Source: Bacteroides eggerthii
GTDB lineage: Bacteria; Bacteroidota; Bacteroidia; Bacteroidales; Bacteroidaceae
DNA: 64,000 nucleotides
Assembly: GCF_025146565.1 (NCBI RefSeq)
Contig: NZ_CP102258.1
Span: 3,628,001 to 3,692,000 of the forward strand
Direction: 5' to 3'
Shown: one piece after another, positions 28,240 to 37,300 of the stretch
How the letters are laid out: every line of letters begins with the position of its first letter
Numbering within the stretch: position 1 is the stretch's first letter
Position numbers and translations under genes: made by a program
Notes under the pieces: model-generated
The model's input: only the letters and a program-made list of their open reading frames with translations
Databases searched by the model: none
Told to the model about the DNA's origin: nothing

Positions 28240-30558
28240 ATGAAGAAATTCCTTAAAACTGACGAATGGAACATTATAGAAGACAGCTTTCAAGCCGACC
28301 GCATGCGATGGTCGGAAAGCATATTCAGCCTTGGGAACGGCCGTTTCGGACAACGGGGATATTTTGAAGAGCCATATAGCAGCGACAGCTATCGCGGCAC
28401 ATTCGTGGCAGGCATAACTTTTTTAGACAAGACCCGCGTGAACTGGTGGAAAAACGGTTTTCCACAATTTTATACGCGTATTCCCAATGCTCCGGAATGG
28501 AGCCGCATCAGCCTGCGCCTCATCGACGAAGAATTGGACTTGGCCCAATGGGACGTGGACAGCTTTAACAGGCGTCTCGACATGAAGGCGGGCATCTCCT
28601 ACCGCGATGTAGAGGTGACCTCTCCACGCGGCAACAAACTCCGCTTGCACGTAGAACATATTGCCGATATGGCCCGTCCCAACCTCTGCCTTATCAAATA
28701 CAGTGTTACCTCCCTTAACTATGCAGGGAAAGTTTCCCTCGTACCGACTTTCGACGGAGACATTGCGCAGCATACCGAGCATCCGGATGAAAAGATATGG
28801 AATATCCTTCGATCCGGCACTACCAGTGATTGTGCCTATCTGTGGACACAGACCAGGCGGGAAGACGCACAGACATGCTATGCCATGACCTACCGGTTCT
28901 TCAAGAACAATAAAGAGACATTTGCCAACCCCATACGCATAGAAAAAGAGAAACAAACCGGATTCAGCGTAGGCATCGAGGTGAAACCGGGCGATACCGC
29001 AACGCTCATCAAATATATCGGCATCACGTCGTCCCTTTATTATGAACGGCAGGACCTGATAGAGGAATCCATATCGGAAGCGCGCAAAGCCAAAAGCTTG
29101 GGCTGGGACATTCTGGAAGAGGAGCACCGGAAAGCCTGGCAGGAAATATGGGATGAAACGGATGTCACAATAGAAGGAGATCCGGAAGCCCAGCAAGGCA
29201 TACGTTATAATATCTACCAGCTTTATCAGACCTACCGGGGCGATGACCCGCGCCTGAATATCGGTCCCAAAGGTTTCACAGGAGAGAAGTATGGCGGCAA
29301 CACCTATTGGAATACCGAATTATGCTGTGTGCCTTTCTTCCTCCTGTCCACTCCGAAGAAAATTGCCGAAAACCTGCTGATGTACCGTTACAAGCAACTT
29401 CCCAAAGCCATTGAAAACGCCAGAAAGTTAGGGTTCGGCAACGGCGCCGCCCTTTTTCCGCAAGTCACCGGCAATGGAGAAGAATGCCATAGCGAATGGG
29501 AAATCACATTTGAAGAAATCCACCGGAACAATATAATTGTCTATGCCATTCTTCAACACGCCACCCTCACAGGTACATTGGACTACATTGCCCGTTACGG
29601 ACTGGAAGTGATGATAGCCGTCAGCCGTTTTTGGAGTCAACGGGTATCTTTCTCGCAGCCCAAACAGAAGTACGTCATCCTCGGAGTCACCGGACCCAAT
29701 GAATACGAGAACAACGTAGACAACAACTGGTACACCAACTACTCCTGCATGCGCTGTCTCAAAACCACTCTCAGCTTTCTTGAAATCATAGCGCGGCAAT
29801 ATCCCGACGAGTATGCCCGCGTGCGTCGCATTACCAATCTGAATTATGCGGAAGAGAGTGAACGCTGGCGGGATATTATCGAACGGATATATTTGCCGGA
29901 AGACCCGGAACGCGGTATTTTCATTCAAAACGACGGCTACATGGACAAAGTCCTGCAAAGCACCGATGCCATTCCCGACAACGAGCGCCCTATTAACCAG
30001 TATTGGTCATGGGACCGCATCTTGCGCTCCTGCTACATCAAGCAAAGTGATGTTCTGCTTGGCCTATACCTATACTACTTCAACTTCGACACAGAAACCA
30101 TTCGCCGTAATTTTGAGTTCTACGAGCCGATGACTGTCCATGAGTCTTCCCTTTCCCCACATATCCATTCCATTCTTGCCGCACGCATTGGAAAAGTGGA
30201 GAAAGCCTACCAATTGTTCATGCACGCCACCCGTCTCGACCTTGACGACTACAACAACGAAGGCGAACAAGGACTCCACATCACCAGCATGCCGGGCAGT
30301 TGGCTTGCGATTGTACGTGGATTTGCCGGATTGCAGATAGTGAATGACATGCTTAAGATAGAGCCCGTCCTACCGGAGAAATGGAACAGTTATTCCTTCA
30401 AAGTGAATTACTCAGGCAGCACCCTGCACATACAAGTAAGTAAAGAAATAAAAATCGGCCTGACGGCCGGAAACAAACTGAACATACAGGTATATCAAAA
30501 CGTTTATGAATTAAAACAAGAGGGGAGTCTGACCATTCCCCTGAAAGACTCGTTTTAA
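28240..30558 (+). CDS. GH65 maltose phosphorylase
   Basis: 772 residues from the ATG at 28240; an in-frame upstream start at 28201 adds 13 residues that overlap the promoter-like TATCTTTA at 28206, so it is rejected. The GH65 signature is CHSEWEITFEEIHRN, with the general acid expected at Glu421. Other family motifs are GGNTYWNTELCCVPFF and the phosphate-site region GEQGLHITSMPGSWL. Lack of a signal peptide means it acts in the cytoplasm, converting maltose and phosphate to beta-glucose 1-phosphate and glucose. No beta-phosphoglucomutase gene is in the window. Trehalose or kojibiose phosphorylase is less likely given the neighbours. Confidence 0.9.
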   Translation: MKKFLKTDEWNIIEDSFQADRMRWSESIFSLGNGRFGQRGYFEEPYSSDSYRGTFVAGITFLDKTRVNWWKNGFPQFYTRIPNAPEWSRISLRLIDEELDLAQWDVDSFNRRLDMKAGISYRDVEVTSPRGNKLRLHVEHIADMARPNLCLIKYSVTSLNYAGKVSLVPTFDGDIAQHTEHPDEKIWNILRSGTTSDCAYLWTQTRREDAQTCYAMTYRFFKNNKETFANPIRIEKEKQTGFSVGIEVKPGDTATLIKYIGITSSLYYERQDLIEESISEARKAKSLGWDILEEEHRKAWQEIWDETDVTIEGDPEAQQGIRYNIYQLYQTYRGDDPRLNIGPKGFTGEKYGGNTYWNTELCCVPFFLLSTPKKIAENLLMYRYKQLPKAIENARKLGFGNGAALFPQVTGNGEECHSEWEITFEEIHRNNIIVYAILQHATLTGTLDYIARYGLEVMIAVSRFWSQRVSFSQPKQKYVILGVTGPNEYENNVDNNWYTNYSCMRCLKTTLSFLEIIARQYPDEYARVRRITNLNYAEESERWRDIIERIYLPEDPERGIFIQNDGYMDKVLQSTDAIPDNERPINQYWSWDRILRSCYIKQSDVLLGLYLYYFNFDTETIRRNFEFYEPMTVHESSLSPHIHSILAARIGKVEKAYQLFMHATRLDLDDYNNEGEQGLHITSMPGSWLAIVRGFAGLQIVNDMLKIEPVLPEKWNSYSFKVNYSGSTLHIQVSKEIKIGLTAGNKLNIQVYQNVYELKQEGSLTIPLKDSF

Positions 30559-30568
30559 TCAGAAACAA

Positions 30569-31621
30569 ATGAAAAAAATGTACCTGTTCGCCCTGGCGAT
30601 GACGTTTCTCATCACGTCCTGCGGGCAAAAAAAGGGGGAAGATACTGCCCTCGTGCGACCTGTGAAAACCGCTACCGTCAGTTCACAGTCAGTGATCCTT
30701 AAAGACTTCTCCGGCATGGTGGAAGCAGTGGAATATGTGAAGCTGGCTTTTAGGGTCAGTGGACAGATCATCAACCTTCCGGTTGTGGAAGGACAAAGGG
30801 TCAAGAAAGGGCAGCTCATTGCCGCTATCGACCCGCGTGACATTTCCTTGCAATATGCCGCCGACAAGGCTGCCTATGAAACTGCCGCCGCGCAGGTTGA
30901 GCGCAACAAACGGTTACTGGGACGTCAGGCCATCTCCCTGCAAGAATATGAAATCAGTGTAGCCAATTATCAGAAAGCAAAATCCGCTTACGAGCTATCC
31001 ACCAACAATATGCGGGATACGAAACTGCTGGCTCCTTTCGACGGTTCTATCGAAACACGTCTGGTAGAGAACTATCAGCGCGTCAATTCGGGAGAGGGGA
31101 TCGTACGGCTGGTCAATACTCGGAAACTGCGTATCAAATTTACCGTACCCGACGATTACCTTTACCTGCTTCGTGCCAAAGACGCTACATTCAAAGTAGA
31201 ATTCGACACTTACAAGGGTACGGTATTCAATGCCAGACTGGAAGAGTATCTTGACATATCAACCGACGGTACAGGTATTCCGGTAACAATCATCATCGAC
31301 GATGCCGCTTTTGACCGCACCATATATGATGTGAAGCCGGGATTCACCTGTAACATCCGCCTGGCATCGGATATTGCTCCTTTCATAGAAGAAAAACTGA
31401 TGAATGTGCCGCTAAGCGCCGTATTCGGTGACAGCGAAAACAAGAACACCTATGTATGGATAGTGAAAGACAACAAGGTGAACCGTCGCGAAGTAACCGT
31501 ATATTCACCTACCGGAGAGGCTAATCTTCTCATATCCAAAGGTCTGAAACCAGGTGAAACCGTTGTCACAGCCGGAGTGTACCAATTGGTGGAAGGACAG
31601 AGAATAAAAGAGGTAAAATGA
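30569..31621 (+). CDS. RND efflux periplasmic adaptor (membrane fusion) lipoprotein
   Basis: 350 residues. Lipobox FLITSC/GQ. Then the HlyD/AcrA order: barrel-sandwich half (LAFRVSGQIINLPVVEGQRVKKGQ), alpha-hairpin (~residues 100-145), the second lipoyl half (LLAPFDGSIETRLVENYQRV), beta-barrel and membrane-proximal domain. It links the inner-membrane pump to TolC. It begins 10 bp after the GH65 stop, so read-through from the sugar locus is possible, yet the next two genes complete an unrelated efflux pump. Confidence 0.93.
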   Translation: MKKMYLFALAMTFLITSCGQKKGEDTALVRPVKTATVSSQSVILKDFSGMVEAVEYVKLAFRVSGQIINLPVVEGQRVKKGQLIAAIDPRDISLQYAADKAAYETAAAQVERNKRLLGRQAISLQEYEISVANYQKAKSAYELSTNNMRDTKLLAPFDGSIETRLVENYQRVNSGEGIVRLVNTRKLRIKFTVPDDYLYLLRAKDATFKVEFDTYKGTVFNARLEEYLDISTDGTGIPVTIIIDDAAFDRTIYDVKPGFTCNIRLASDIAPFIEEKLMNVPLSAVFGDSENKNTYVWIVKDNKVNRREVTVYSPTGEANLLISKGLKPGETVVTAGVYQLVEGQRIKEVK

Positions 31622-31628
31622 CAGAGAT

Positions 31629-34600
31629 ATGAACTTAGCTAAATATTCATTAGACAACACCAAGATTGTTTACTTCTTTCTCGCAGTGTTGCTCATCGGC
31701 GGTGTATTCTCATTCGGCCGTTTGGGAAAGAAAGAAGATGCGCCCTTCGTCATTAAGACGGCGGTCATCATGACACGTTATCCCGGAGCCGAACCGGCTG
31801 AAGTGGAACGGCTCATTACCGAGCCCATCTCCCGCGAGATACAAAGCATGAGTGGGGTGTACAAAATAAAGTCCGAATCCATGTACGGGCTTTCCAAAAT
31901 CACGTTTGAGCTGCAACCATCGCTCTCCGCTGCATCTATCCCGCAAAAATGGGATGAGCTGCGCCGTAAGGTTCTCAACATACAGCCCCAACTTCCGGCA
32001 GGAGCTTCCGCACCGACAGTATCGGACGACTTCGGCGATGTATTCGGGATTTATTACGGTCTGGTTGGCGACGATGGTTTCTCTTACGAAGAGATGCGCA
32101 ACTGGGCAGAACGTATCAAAACCCAAGTCATCACTGCCGACGGTGTTATGAAAGTAGCCCTTTTCGGCACACAGACGGAAGTAATCAATATCTTTATCTC
32201 CGTAAACAAACTGGCTGGAATGGGCATCGACCCCAAACAACTGGCAAGCCTGCTGCAATCGCAAAACCAGATTATCAATACCGGTGAAATCAGTGCAGGC
32301 GAACAGCAGCTACGCGTTGTTGCCAACGGCACTTATACCACCGTCAACGACATCCGCAGCCAGATAATCACTACTCCCGGCGGCCAAGTCAAGCTGGGCG
32401 ATATAGCGATTGTAGAAAAAGGTTATATGGATCCTCCCGGCACTATCATGCACGTAAACGGGAAGCGCGCTATCGGCATCGGTATCTCCACCGATCCCCA
32501 AAAGGATGTGGTGAAAACCGGCGAACTGGTAGATAAAAGGCTCGCCGAGCTGCTGCCTCTTATCCCCGTAGGACTGGAGCTGGAAAGCCTCTATCCTGAA
32601 AACGTCATTGCCAAAGAAGCCAACAACGGTTTCATCATCAACCTGATAGAGTCTATCCTGATCGTAATCGTCATCATTATGCTGGTAATGGGTCTGCGCG
32701 CCGGCGTATTAATCGGGTCTTCACTGATATTTTCCATTGGCGGCACACTGCTCATCATGTCGTTTTTGGGCGTAGGACTGAACCGCACTTCCCTTGCAGG
32801 TTTCATCATAGCTATGGGCATGCTGGTGGACAACGCCATTGTGGTGACAGACAATGCACAAATCGCCATAGCACGCGGTGTGAACAGGCGAAAAGCACTG
32901 ATAGACGGTGCCACCGGGCCGCAGTGGGGATTGCTGGGAGCAACTTTCATAGCCATCTGTTCTTTCCTTCCGCTTTATCTTGCACCGTCTTCCGTAGCCG
33001 AAATCGTAAAACCGTTATTCATTGTATTGGCTATCTCACTGGGATTAAGCTGGGTACTGGCATTGACGCAAACCACGACATTCGGCAATTTCATACTGAA
33101 AGCCCAAGCAGACAACAACGGTAAAGATCCGTACGACAAGCCCTTCTACCATAAGTTTGCATCTATCCTCAGCATACTGATACGCAGGAAAGCGTTGACA
33201 TTGGGAAGCATGGTCGTCCTGTTCGTCCTCTCTCTCGTTGTAATGGGACTGATGCCGCAAAACTTCTTTCCTTCGCTGGACAAACCCTACTTCCGCGCCG
33301 ATGTGTTCTACCCCGACGGATACAGCATCCGCGACGTAGAGAAAGAGATGAAGAAAGTGGAGGCCCACCTGCTGGAACAGCCGGAAGTGAAACGGGTGTC
33401 AGTTACCTTCGGCAGCACCCCGTTGCGCTACTATCTGGCATCTACTTCCGTTGGGCCCAAACCCAACTTTGCCAATCTGCTGGTGGAGGTGACAGACAGC
33501 AAGTACACCAAAGAATATGAAGAGCATCTGGACAGCTATATGAAAGAGAACTACCCCAATGCCATTACCCGCACCACGCTGTTCAAACTCTCGCCTGCCG
33601 TAGACGCCGCTATCGAAATAGGTTTTATCGGCAATAACACAGACACTTTGGTAGCGCTGACCAACAAGGTTCTGGAAATAATGCACCGTGACAACGATCT
33701 TATCAATGTACGTAACTCCTGGGGCAACAAAGTTCCCATATGGAAACCGATATACAGCCAAGAGCGTGCGCAACCGTTAGGCGTATCCCGCCAGAGCATG
33801 GCGCAAAGCATACAAATAGGAACCAGCGGAATGACCTTAGGGGAATACCGCCAAGGCGATCAGGTGCTTCCTATCCTACTGAAAGATAATGCAATCGACT
33901 CATTCCGCATCAACGACCTCCGCACGTTGCCGGTGTTCGGGACTACGCGTGAAACGACAACGCTGGAGCAGGTAGTCAGCGATTTCGACTATCAGTATAA
34001 ATTCTCCAACGTAAAGGACTACAACCGGCAAATGGTTATGATGGCGCAAGCCGATCCCCGTCGGGGCGTAAATTCCATTGCCGCCTTTAACCGCGTGTGG
34101 AAACAGGTGCAAAAGGAGATAGATGTACCCGAAGGATACACCATGAAGTACTTCGGCGAGCAGGAAAGCCAAGCAGAATCCAATGCGGCATTGGCAGCCA
34201 ATATGCCGCTGACGTTCTTCCTTATGTTCGTTACCCTGCTGTTCCTGTTCAAGAGCTATCGCAAACCTATCGTCATCCTGCTGATGCTCCCTCTCATCTT
34301 TATCGGCATCGTACTGGGGCTGTTGCTATTGGGCAAGACATTCGACTTCTTCGCTATCTTGGGATTACTGGGGCTGATTGGGATGAACATCAAAAACGCC
34401 ATTGTCCTCGTAGATCAAATTGATGCGGAGACAGCCATGGGGAAAACGCCGCGCGAAGCGGTTATCAGTGCAACGACCACCCGCATTGTCCCCGTAGCCA
34501 TGGCATCGGGAACAACCATTCTGGGCATGCTGCCATTGCTGTTCGATGCCATGTTCGGCGGTATGGCCGCCACTATCATGGGCGGTCTGCTTGTAGCTTC

Positions 34601-34661
34601 GATACTCACCCTGTTCGTATTGCCGGTGGCCTATTGTGCAATACACAAGATAAAAGGATAA
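31629..34661 (+). CDS. RND-family efflux pump inner-membrane transporter (HAE1-like)
   Basis: 1010 residues, the usual RND size, with helices at residues ~10-30, ~335-480, ~520-545 and ~850-1005 and two large periplasmic loops. Motif A-like GFIIAMGMLVDNAIVVTDN in TM4 carries one Asp where AcrB has an Asp pair (Asp-Asn here), and GLIGMNIKNAIVLVD in TM10 carries the relay Lys. It exports hydrophobic or amphiphilic compounds driven by protons. It follows the adaptor gene by 7 bp and precedes a TolC-type gene. Confidence 0.94.
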   Translation: MNLAKYSLDNTKIVYFFLAVLLIGGVFSFGRLGKKEDAPFVIKTAVIMTRYPGAEPAEVERLITEPISREIQSMSGVYKIKSESMYGLSKITFELQPSLSAASIPQKWDELRRKVLNIQPQLPAGASAPTVSDDFGDVFGIYYGLVGDDGFSYEEMRNWAERIKTQVITADGVMKVALFGTQTEVINIFISVNKLAGMGIDPKQLASLLQSQNQIINTGEISAGEQQLRVVANGTYTTVNDIRSQIITTPGGQVKLGDIAIVEKGYMDPPGTIMHVNGKRAIGIGISTDPQKDVVKTGELVDKRLAELLPLIPVGLELESLYPENVIAKEANNGFIINLIESILIVIVIIMLVMGLRAGVLIGSSLIFSIGGTLLIMSFLGVGLNRTSLAGFIIAMGMLVDNAIVVTDNAQIAIARGVNRRKALIDGATGPQWGLLGATFIAICSFLPLYLAPSSVAEIVKPLFIVLAISLGLSWVLALTQTTTFGNFILKAQADNNGKDPYDKPFYHKFASILSILIRRKALTLGSMVVLFVLSLVVMGLMPQNFFPSLDKPYFRADVFYPDGYSIRDVEKEMKKVEAHLLEQPEVKRVSVTFGSTPLRYYLASTSVGPKPNFANLLVEVTDSKYTKEYEEHLDSYMKENYPNAITRTTLFKLSPAVDAAIEIGFIGNNTDTLVALTNKVLEIMHRDNDLINVRNSWGNKVPIWKPIYSQERAQPLGVSRQSMAQSIQIGTSGMTLGEYRQGDQVLPILLKDNAIDSFRINDLRTLPVFGTTRETTTLEQVVSDFDYQYKFSNVKDYNRQMVMMAQADPRRGVNSIAAFNRVWKQVQKEIDVPEGYTMKYFGEQESQAESNAALAANMPLTFFLMFVTLLFLFKSYRKPIVILLMLPLIFIGIVLGLLLLGKTFDFFAILGLLGLIGMNIKNAIVLVDQIDAETAMGKTPREAVISATTTRIVPVAMASGTTILGMLPLLFDAMFGGMAATIMGGLLVASILTLFVLPVAYCAIHKIKG

Positions 34662-34700
34662 GGGAATTTGCAATTTGACTATTTACGATTTACAATTTGA

Positions 34701-35975
34701 ATGATGAGAAAGATTATATTTATACTATCATTAATGGGCTTCGGCATAAGCAGCGTGGCACAGGAAGCATATCTCAGCCGCGAGGCCTATCGGAACAAAG
34801 TGGAGGCATACAGCCAACTGTTGAAACAGCAACGCCTGAAAGCAGCGGCAAGCACCGAAGCGCGGAAAATAGCGCAGACAGGCTTTCTCCCGAAGATAGA
34901 CATCACAGCCGAAGGAACCGCCAACCTAAATCGCCTGGACGACTGGAACAGCCCCGCAGGACAGTACCGCCCCTACACCTATCAGGCATTGGCAACACTG
35001 GGGCAGCCTCTTTATACAGGCGGTTCACTCATTGCCCAAAAGAAGATTGCCAAAGCCGACGAAGAGCTGGACAGGCTGGCCGTAGAACTGACGCTCGACC
35101 AAATACATTATCAGAGTGATGCCGTCTATTGGAACGCCTCGGCCGCATTGGCCACACTCGAAGCCGCAGCCCGTTTTGAAGAAATCATCAATCAACAGTA
35201 CAACATCATCTTGGACAGGTTTAACGACGGCGCCATCAGCCGTACGGACCTGCTGATGATTTCCACCCGCAAGAAAGAAGCGGAATTACAGTATATCAAG
35301 GCTCGCCAGAATCACACCCTTGCCTTACAACAACTGAATATTCTGATGGGAGCAAAACCGGATGCCCCGGTAGACAGCCTTTGTGAAATCGGCACCCTCT
35401 CCCAACCCGTCAATTTATTGAGTCTCGATGAAGTTTTAGGACGCCGCGCCGACTATGCCGGCACCAACGTCAGCATTGCCAAGAGCGAAGCGCAGCGCAA
35501 AGCCGCCCTCAGCCGGTACAATCCTCAACTCAGCATGTTTCTGGCCACCGGGTGGGACACCGGTATCACCTATATGGGACAAGATGTGCCCCATACACCC
35601 ATTGCCGGTCTCAATCTCAACATTCCCATTTTCCGGTGGGGTGCACGCTTCAAAACCAATCGTCAGCAAAAGGCATATATCGGCATCCAGAAATTACAGC
35701 AAAGCTATATAGCCGATAATATCCTGGAAGAGCTGTCCGCCGCCGCCACCAAACTGGCAGAAACGGAACAACAGGTACGGACGGCCCGAGAGAATACGGC
35801 GCTTGCCGAAGAAAACCTCGACTTGGTTACCTTCTCATACAATGAAGGCAAAGCAAGCATGGTCGATGTGCTTTCCGCACAACTATCATGGACACAGGCG
35901 CAAACCAACCTTATCAACGCATACCTTGCCGCAAAAATGGCAATGGCGGAATACAGAAAAGTCATCAGCGAATAA
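34701..35975 (+). CDS. TolC-family outer-membrane efflux channel
   Basis: 424 residues with a signal peptide (ends SSVAQ/E). Two repeats of long amphipathic helices and short beta strands show the TolC fold: GQPLYTGGSLIAQKKIAKAD in the first half and LNIPIFRWGARFKTNRQQKA in the second. It forms the trimeric exit duct of the pump encoded by the two upstream genes. Start taken at the first of two adjacent ATGs. A strong bidirectional terminator follows. Confidence 0.93.
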   Translation: MMRKIIFILSLMGFGISSVAQEAYLSREAYRNKVEAYSQLLKQQRLKAAASTEARKIAQTGFLPKIDITAEGTANLNRLDDWNSPAGQYRPYTYQALATLGQPLYTGGSLIAQKKIAKADEELDRLAVELTLDQIHYQSDAVYWNASAALATLEAAARFEEIINQQYNIILDRFNDGAISRTDLLMISTRKKEAELQYIKARQNHTLALQQLNILMGAKPDAPVDSLCEIGTLSQPVNLLSLDEVLGRRADYAGTNVSIAKSEAQRKAALSRYNPQLSMFLATGWDTGITYMGQDVPHTPIAGLNLNIPIFRWGARFKTNRQQKAYIGIQKLQQSYIADNILEELSAAATKLAETEQQVRTARENTALAEENLDLVTFSYNEGKASMVDVLSAQLSWTQAQTNLINAYLAAKMAMAEYRKVISE

Positions 35976-35989
35976 AAGCAGACAAACAT

Positions 35990-36050
35990 AAAAAAAGAAC
36001 GTGCCGGAATAAGGATTCATTTTTCAACCTTATTCCGGCACATTTTTTTT
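35990..36050. terminator. Bidirectional terminator between tolC-type gene and oadB
   Basis: A perfect 14-bp stem (36001-36014, GTGCCGGAATAAGG, with 36028-36041) has a 13-nt loop. An A-rich tract precedes it and eight Ts follow it, so it can end the rightward efflux operon and the leftward oad operon. Confidence 0.9.
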
Positions 36051-36064
36051 ATGTCGTAAATCTC

Positions 36065-37300
36065 CTATCCGAGGAACGAAATCAGCACGCCCGCTGCCAC
36101 CGCAGATCCGATGACACCGGAAATATTGCTGGACATACAATAGTTCAGCACATGGTTTTTGGGATCATACTTGGTTGCAATTTCATTACATACCCGGCTC
36201 GCCATAGGCACAGCACTCAATCCCGTTGCACCGATCAGCGGATTAATCTTCTTCTTGGAGAACAAGTTAAACAGCTTCACGAAGAAGATACCACCCGTAA
36301 TGGACAAAGCGAATGCAAGGAAACCGCCGATGACGATGCCGATAGTAGTCCAGTTGAGGAACGCCTCGCTCGTCATGGTAGCACCCACACTCAGTCCGAG
36401 GAAGATGGTTGCCGCATTCATAATGCTGTTGGCCGCCGCATCGAACAAACGGCTGGTATCGGAACCTATTTCCTTAATCAGGTTACCGAACATCAGCATA
36501 CCGATCAGAGGCACTGCCGTCGGCACGAAAAGGGCAACAATGGTAGTGACAGCAATCGGGAAGATGATTTTCAATACACGCAGGTTCTTTATCTCAGTCT
36601 TTGAAGGATAGAGCTTTTCCTGTTCCTTCATGTTAATCATCAACTCCTTCTTTGTGCAGAACAGCTTCACAACCATCGGAATGATGACGGGAACCAATGC
36701 CATATACGAATAAGCCGCAATGGCGATAGGGCCCAGCAGATGCGGGGCGAGCTTAATGGTGGTAAAGATAGCTGTAGGACCGTCCGCACCGCCGATAATG
36801 CCCAATGCACCTGCTTCCTGCGGTGTGAAGCCCATCATTACGGCACACAGCAACACCGTAAAGATACCAAGCTGCGCAGCAGCACCGAATATGGAAAGAC
36901 GCAGATTGCGAAGCATCGGCCCGAAGTCCGTCAGCGCACCCACACCCATAAAGATGACAGGCGGCAGAAATCCGGTCTTTATCAGCATATAGTAGATGAA
37001 GTTCATCAGTCCGAGGTCGTGTGCAATCTCATGCAACGGCATCTCCCAGATGTTCTTCAGCACTCCGTTCACCATTACCATACCGTTTTCATCCGCCTGA
37101 ATCACTCCCATATCACCGCCCGGGAAGTTGGCAATGAGCACACCGAAAGCAATGGGAACCAGCAACAGCGGTTCGTAGTGCTTCTTGATGCCCAGATACA
37201 GCAAGATGAAGGCAATGGCATACATTACAAGGAACGACGGGTCGGCAATGATATTGCTGAACGCCGTCATATCATAAAGTTTTGCAAATATATCTTCCAT
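36065..37300 (-). CDS. oadB: Sodium-pumping decarboxylase beta subunit
   Basis: 411 residues, about ten membrane segments. The conserved GGADGPTAIFTTIKLAPHLL contains the Asp that couples decarboxylation to Na+ transport in this family, and ANSIMNAATIFLGLSVGATM is the second conserved block. It decarboxylates carboxybiotin and pumps Na+ outward. Its start overlaps the last base of oadA. Oxaloacetate is the likely substrate by the partner enzyme, but methylmalonyl-CoA decarboxylase beta subunits are very similar. Confidence 0.94.
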   Translation of the reverse strand: MEDIFAKLYDMTAFSNIIADPSFLVMYAIAFILLYLGIKKHYEPLLLVPIAFGVLIANFPGGDMGVIQADENGMVMVNGVLKNIWEMPLHEIAHDLGLMNFIYYMLIKTGFLPPVIFMGVGALTDFGPMLRNLRLSIFGAAAQLGIFTVLLCAVMMGFTPQEAGALGIIGGADGPTAIFTTIKLAPHLLGPIAIAAYSYMALVPVIIPMVVKLFCTKKELMINMKEQEKLYPSKTEIKNLRVLKIIFPIAVTTIVALFVPTAVPLIGMLMFGNLIKEIGSDTSRLFDAAANSIMNAATIFLGLSVGATMTSEAFLNWTTIGIVIGGFLAFALSITGGIFFVKLFNLFSKKKINPLIGATGLSAVPMASRVCNEIATKYDPKNHVLNYCMSSNISGVIGSAVAAGVLISFLG

